From: Zoroaster sp. YZ-2022 | Lineage: Eukaryota; Echinodermata; Asteroidea; Forcipulatida; Zoroasteridae | Assembly: GCA_029582265.1 (NCBI GenBank) | Contig: CM055831.1 | Location: 29,078,189 to 29,142,188 of the forward strand | Reading direction: 5' to 3' | Length of the DNA: 64,000 nucleotides | Shown: positions 63,202 through 64,000 of the stretch, piece after piece | Layout of the letters: the number at the start of each line of letters is the position of its first letter | Numbering within the stretch: position 1 is the first letter of the stretch | Notes under the pieces: generated by a model | What the model saw: only the letters and a program-made list of their open reading frames with translations | What the model was told of the DNA's origin: nothing | Databases searched by the model: none | Made by a program: the position numbers and the translations under genes

Positions 63202-63779
63202 ACGAAAATATACAGACGCCACTCATTAACGAAAATATCAACGATGATAGCTTATTGCTGAAACAACGTCTTTTATCGGTCGTAATAGGAGGAGACTCTA
63301 AAAAGTTTTTCGGTAAAGAACTAAGCGTTGGTGATATTGAAGCTTTGAGCGAGCAAGATCGAAAAGTATTACACGCGCAATACGAAACTAAATTAGGTCG
63401 CGATATTACTCAGTCTTTAGGTAGCGCCATTATAACGTTATACGCTAAACTATTGGAGCTTAGTTTAAATCGTATTGATTTGTACGGCCATAAATTTCAA
63501 ATTGATGATGAAGGTAAATTAATTTCAGATTTAGAAAAAGATCCGTTCATTAATAGCATGCTTAATACAACGTTGTGTGAAATATACTACAAGTACGGTA
63601 TGTTTCTCGCTCCGATCAGCGTTTCGCTGATTACGGCAAAACATTTAAAAAGAAAAGAAGAAGAAACATTATCTTCAATACCTAATAAAAGCGATGGAAA
63701 CCAACGAGCAAACGACTGTACCGAAGGAGATTGCGCAACCAGAACCAACACCAAAGACAGTGACGAAACCAGCGACTAA
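63177..63779 (+). CDS. Conserved viral helical protein, unknown
   Basis: 200 residues, mostly helical. Conserved-looking stretches: LLLKQRLLSVVIGGDSKKFF (about 26-45), VLHAQYETKLGRDITQSLGS, LITLYAKLLEL-type helix, DPFINSMLNTTLCEIYYKYG and FLAPISVSLITAKH. The last ~35 residues are polar and low in complexity. I recall similar proteins near the same partners in other invertebrate elements. Its 3' end overlaps the next gene by 86 bases in a different frame; the polar tail may therefore be constrained by that gene. Function unknown. Confidence 0.7.
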   Translation: MEEVHKVLNENIQTPLINENINDDSLLLKQRLLSVVIGGDSKKFFGKELSVGDIEALSEQDRKVLHAQYETKLGRDITQSLGSAIITLYAKLLELSLNRIDLYGHKFQIDDEGKLISDLEKDPFINSMLNTTLCEIYYKYGMFLAPISVSLITAKHLKRKEEETLSSIPNKSDGNQRANDCTEGDCATRTNTKDSDETSD

Positions 63780-64000
63780 ACAAAAAAAACCAAACAGAGT
63801 CGCTGCCGGTAAAAAACTAGCCGAACTTAATAGACAGAAAAAACTACAACTCGCTAAACCCGCGAAAAGCGTTAACCATCATAGCGAAGGTTATAAAGAA
63901 AACAACTCGTTAAGCGATGAAACGAGTTACAATTATTTTTATATTGCTATTGGAGTTGGTGTTATTGGAGCTTATTTCTTGTTTAGAAGCAACTCAGAAC
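63694..64000 (+). CDS. Viral protein with basic N terminus and membrane segment, cut by window end
   Basis: Opens at ATG 63694 inside the previous gene and is open through the window edge (102 codons seen). It begins METNEQTTVPKE, continues through a Lys/Pro-rich stretch (KQKKPNRVAAGKKLAELNRQ) and reaches a hydrophobic segment YFYIAIGVGVIGAYFLF near residues 80-97. This fits a small tail-anchored protein. I recall related short proteins with the VAAGKKLAE motif in similar elements. Its end lies outside the window. Confidence 0.68.
   Translation, partial: METNEQTTVPKEIAQPEPTPKTVTKPATKQKKPNRVAAGKKLAELNRQKKLQLAKPAKSVNHHSEGYKENNSLSDETSYNYFYIAIGVGVIGAYFLFRSNSE

Larger units (their letters stand above)
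54415..64000. mobile_element. Integrated (or assembly-joined) dsDNA virus / Polinton-adintovirus-PLV-like element, right end cut by window
   Basis: A compact block of intact intronless genes on both strands, with gaps mostly below 120 bases, unlike the sparse host DNA to the left. Recognisable parts are an A32-type packaging ATPase, a probable double-jelly-roll major capsid protein and a probable penton-like protein. This morphogenesis core is known from Polintons/Mavericks, adintoviruses, virophages and polinton-like viruses. The remaining proteins look like a gene set that I recall as recurring in unannotated form in aquatic invertebrate genomes. Protein-primed DNA polymerase, integrase and protease are not in the visible 9.6 kb, so the exact group stays open. 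CG dinucleotides are common and no gene has a stop or frameshift, so the insertion is young or the DNA is not chromosomal. Confidence 0.8.

Overview
The window reads as a scaffold piece from a marine invertebrate animal, most likely a deuterostome such as an echinoderm or hemichordate. That placement is an inference from intron-rich genes, a 2A-bearing CR1/L2-type LINE, an oligoadenylate-synthetase-like exon and a large EGF/pentraxin/sushi protein; the species is not identified. Two 500-base runs of N (5307-5806 and 37372-37871) are assembly gaps.

Layout. (1) 1345-1720: one exon of an OAS-like gene, plus strand. (2) 5903-36547: 21 exons of one large plus-strand gene for a secreted SVEP1-like matrix protein. 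I reconstructed it exon by exon; every splice junction keeps the reading frame. It carries ephrin-receptor-like Cys-rich modules, 23 EGF modules, a pentraxin domain, a TSP1 repeat, a sushi-like module, and a terminal module resembling the N-terminal one. Its introns hold a degraded LINE (12012-16690), several DNA transposons with inverted ends and short target duplications, SINEs, foldback elements and minisatellites. (3) 36548-43720: repeat-rich intergenic DNA. (4) 51174 down to 43721, minus strand: a complete seven-exon gene for a 431-residue secreted class-C beta-lactamase-like serine hydrolase; all exon phases join and it ends in a stop. (5) 51175-54400: another copy of a 1.6-kb repeat also present at 20.4-22.0 kb, then anonymous DNA.

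(6) About 54.4 kb to the window end: an abrupt change to compact, intronless, CG-containing, AT-rich DNA with 14 intact genes on both strands. It includes an A32-type packaging ATPase (62050-62670), a probable double-jelly-roll major capsid protein (60748-62025), a probable penton-like minor capsid protein (56935-57627) and a conserved set of membrane and structural proteins without names. This is a large part of a linear dsDNA virus or virus-like transposon of the Polinton/adintovirus/PLV realm. It is either integrated in the animal chromosome or joined to it in the assembly. No polymerase, integrase or protease lies in the visible part; the element runs off the right edge. The block has its own organisation: a 29-bp tandem repeat near the left edge, a duplicated promoter-like box before the first two genes, a palindromic divergent promoter at the capsid gene, a motif resembling ACGCTTCGCGTCAGCG at three places including two convergent gene ends, and a 12-copy 11-bp repeat behind the ATPase.

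The viral block is the strongest candidate for a little-described system. Next in interest are a 63-bp RNA-type hairpin in the LINE 3' region whose imperfections are almost all G-U wobbles, the 117-bp partial-exon tandem array at 23.2-23.9 kb, and the internally duplicated unnamed domain of the SVEP1-like protein.
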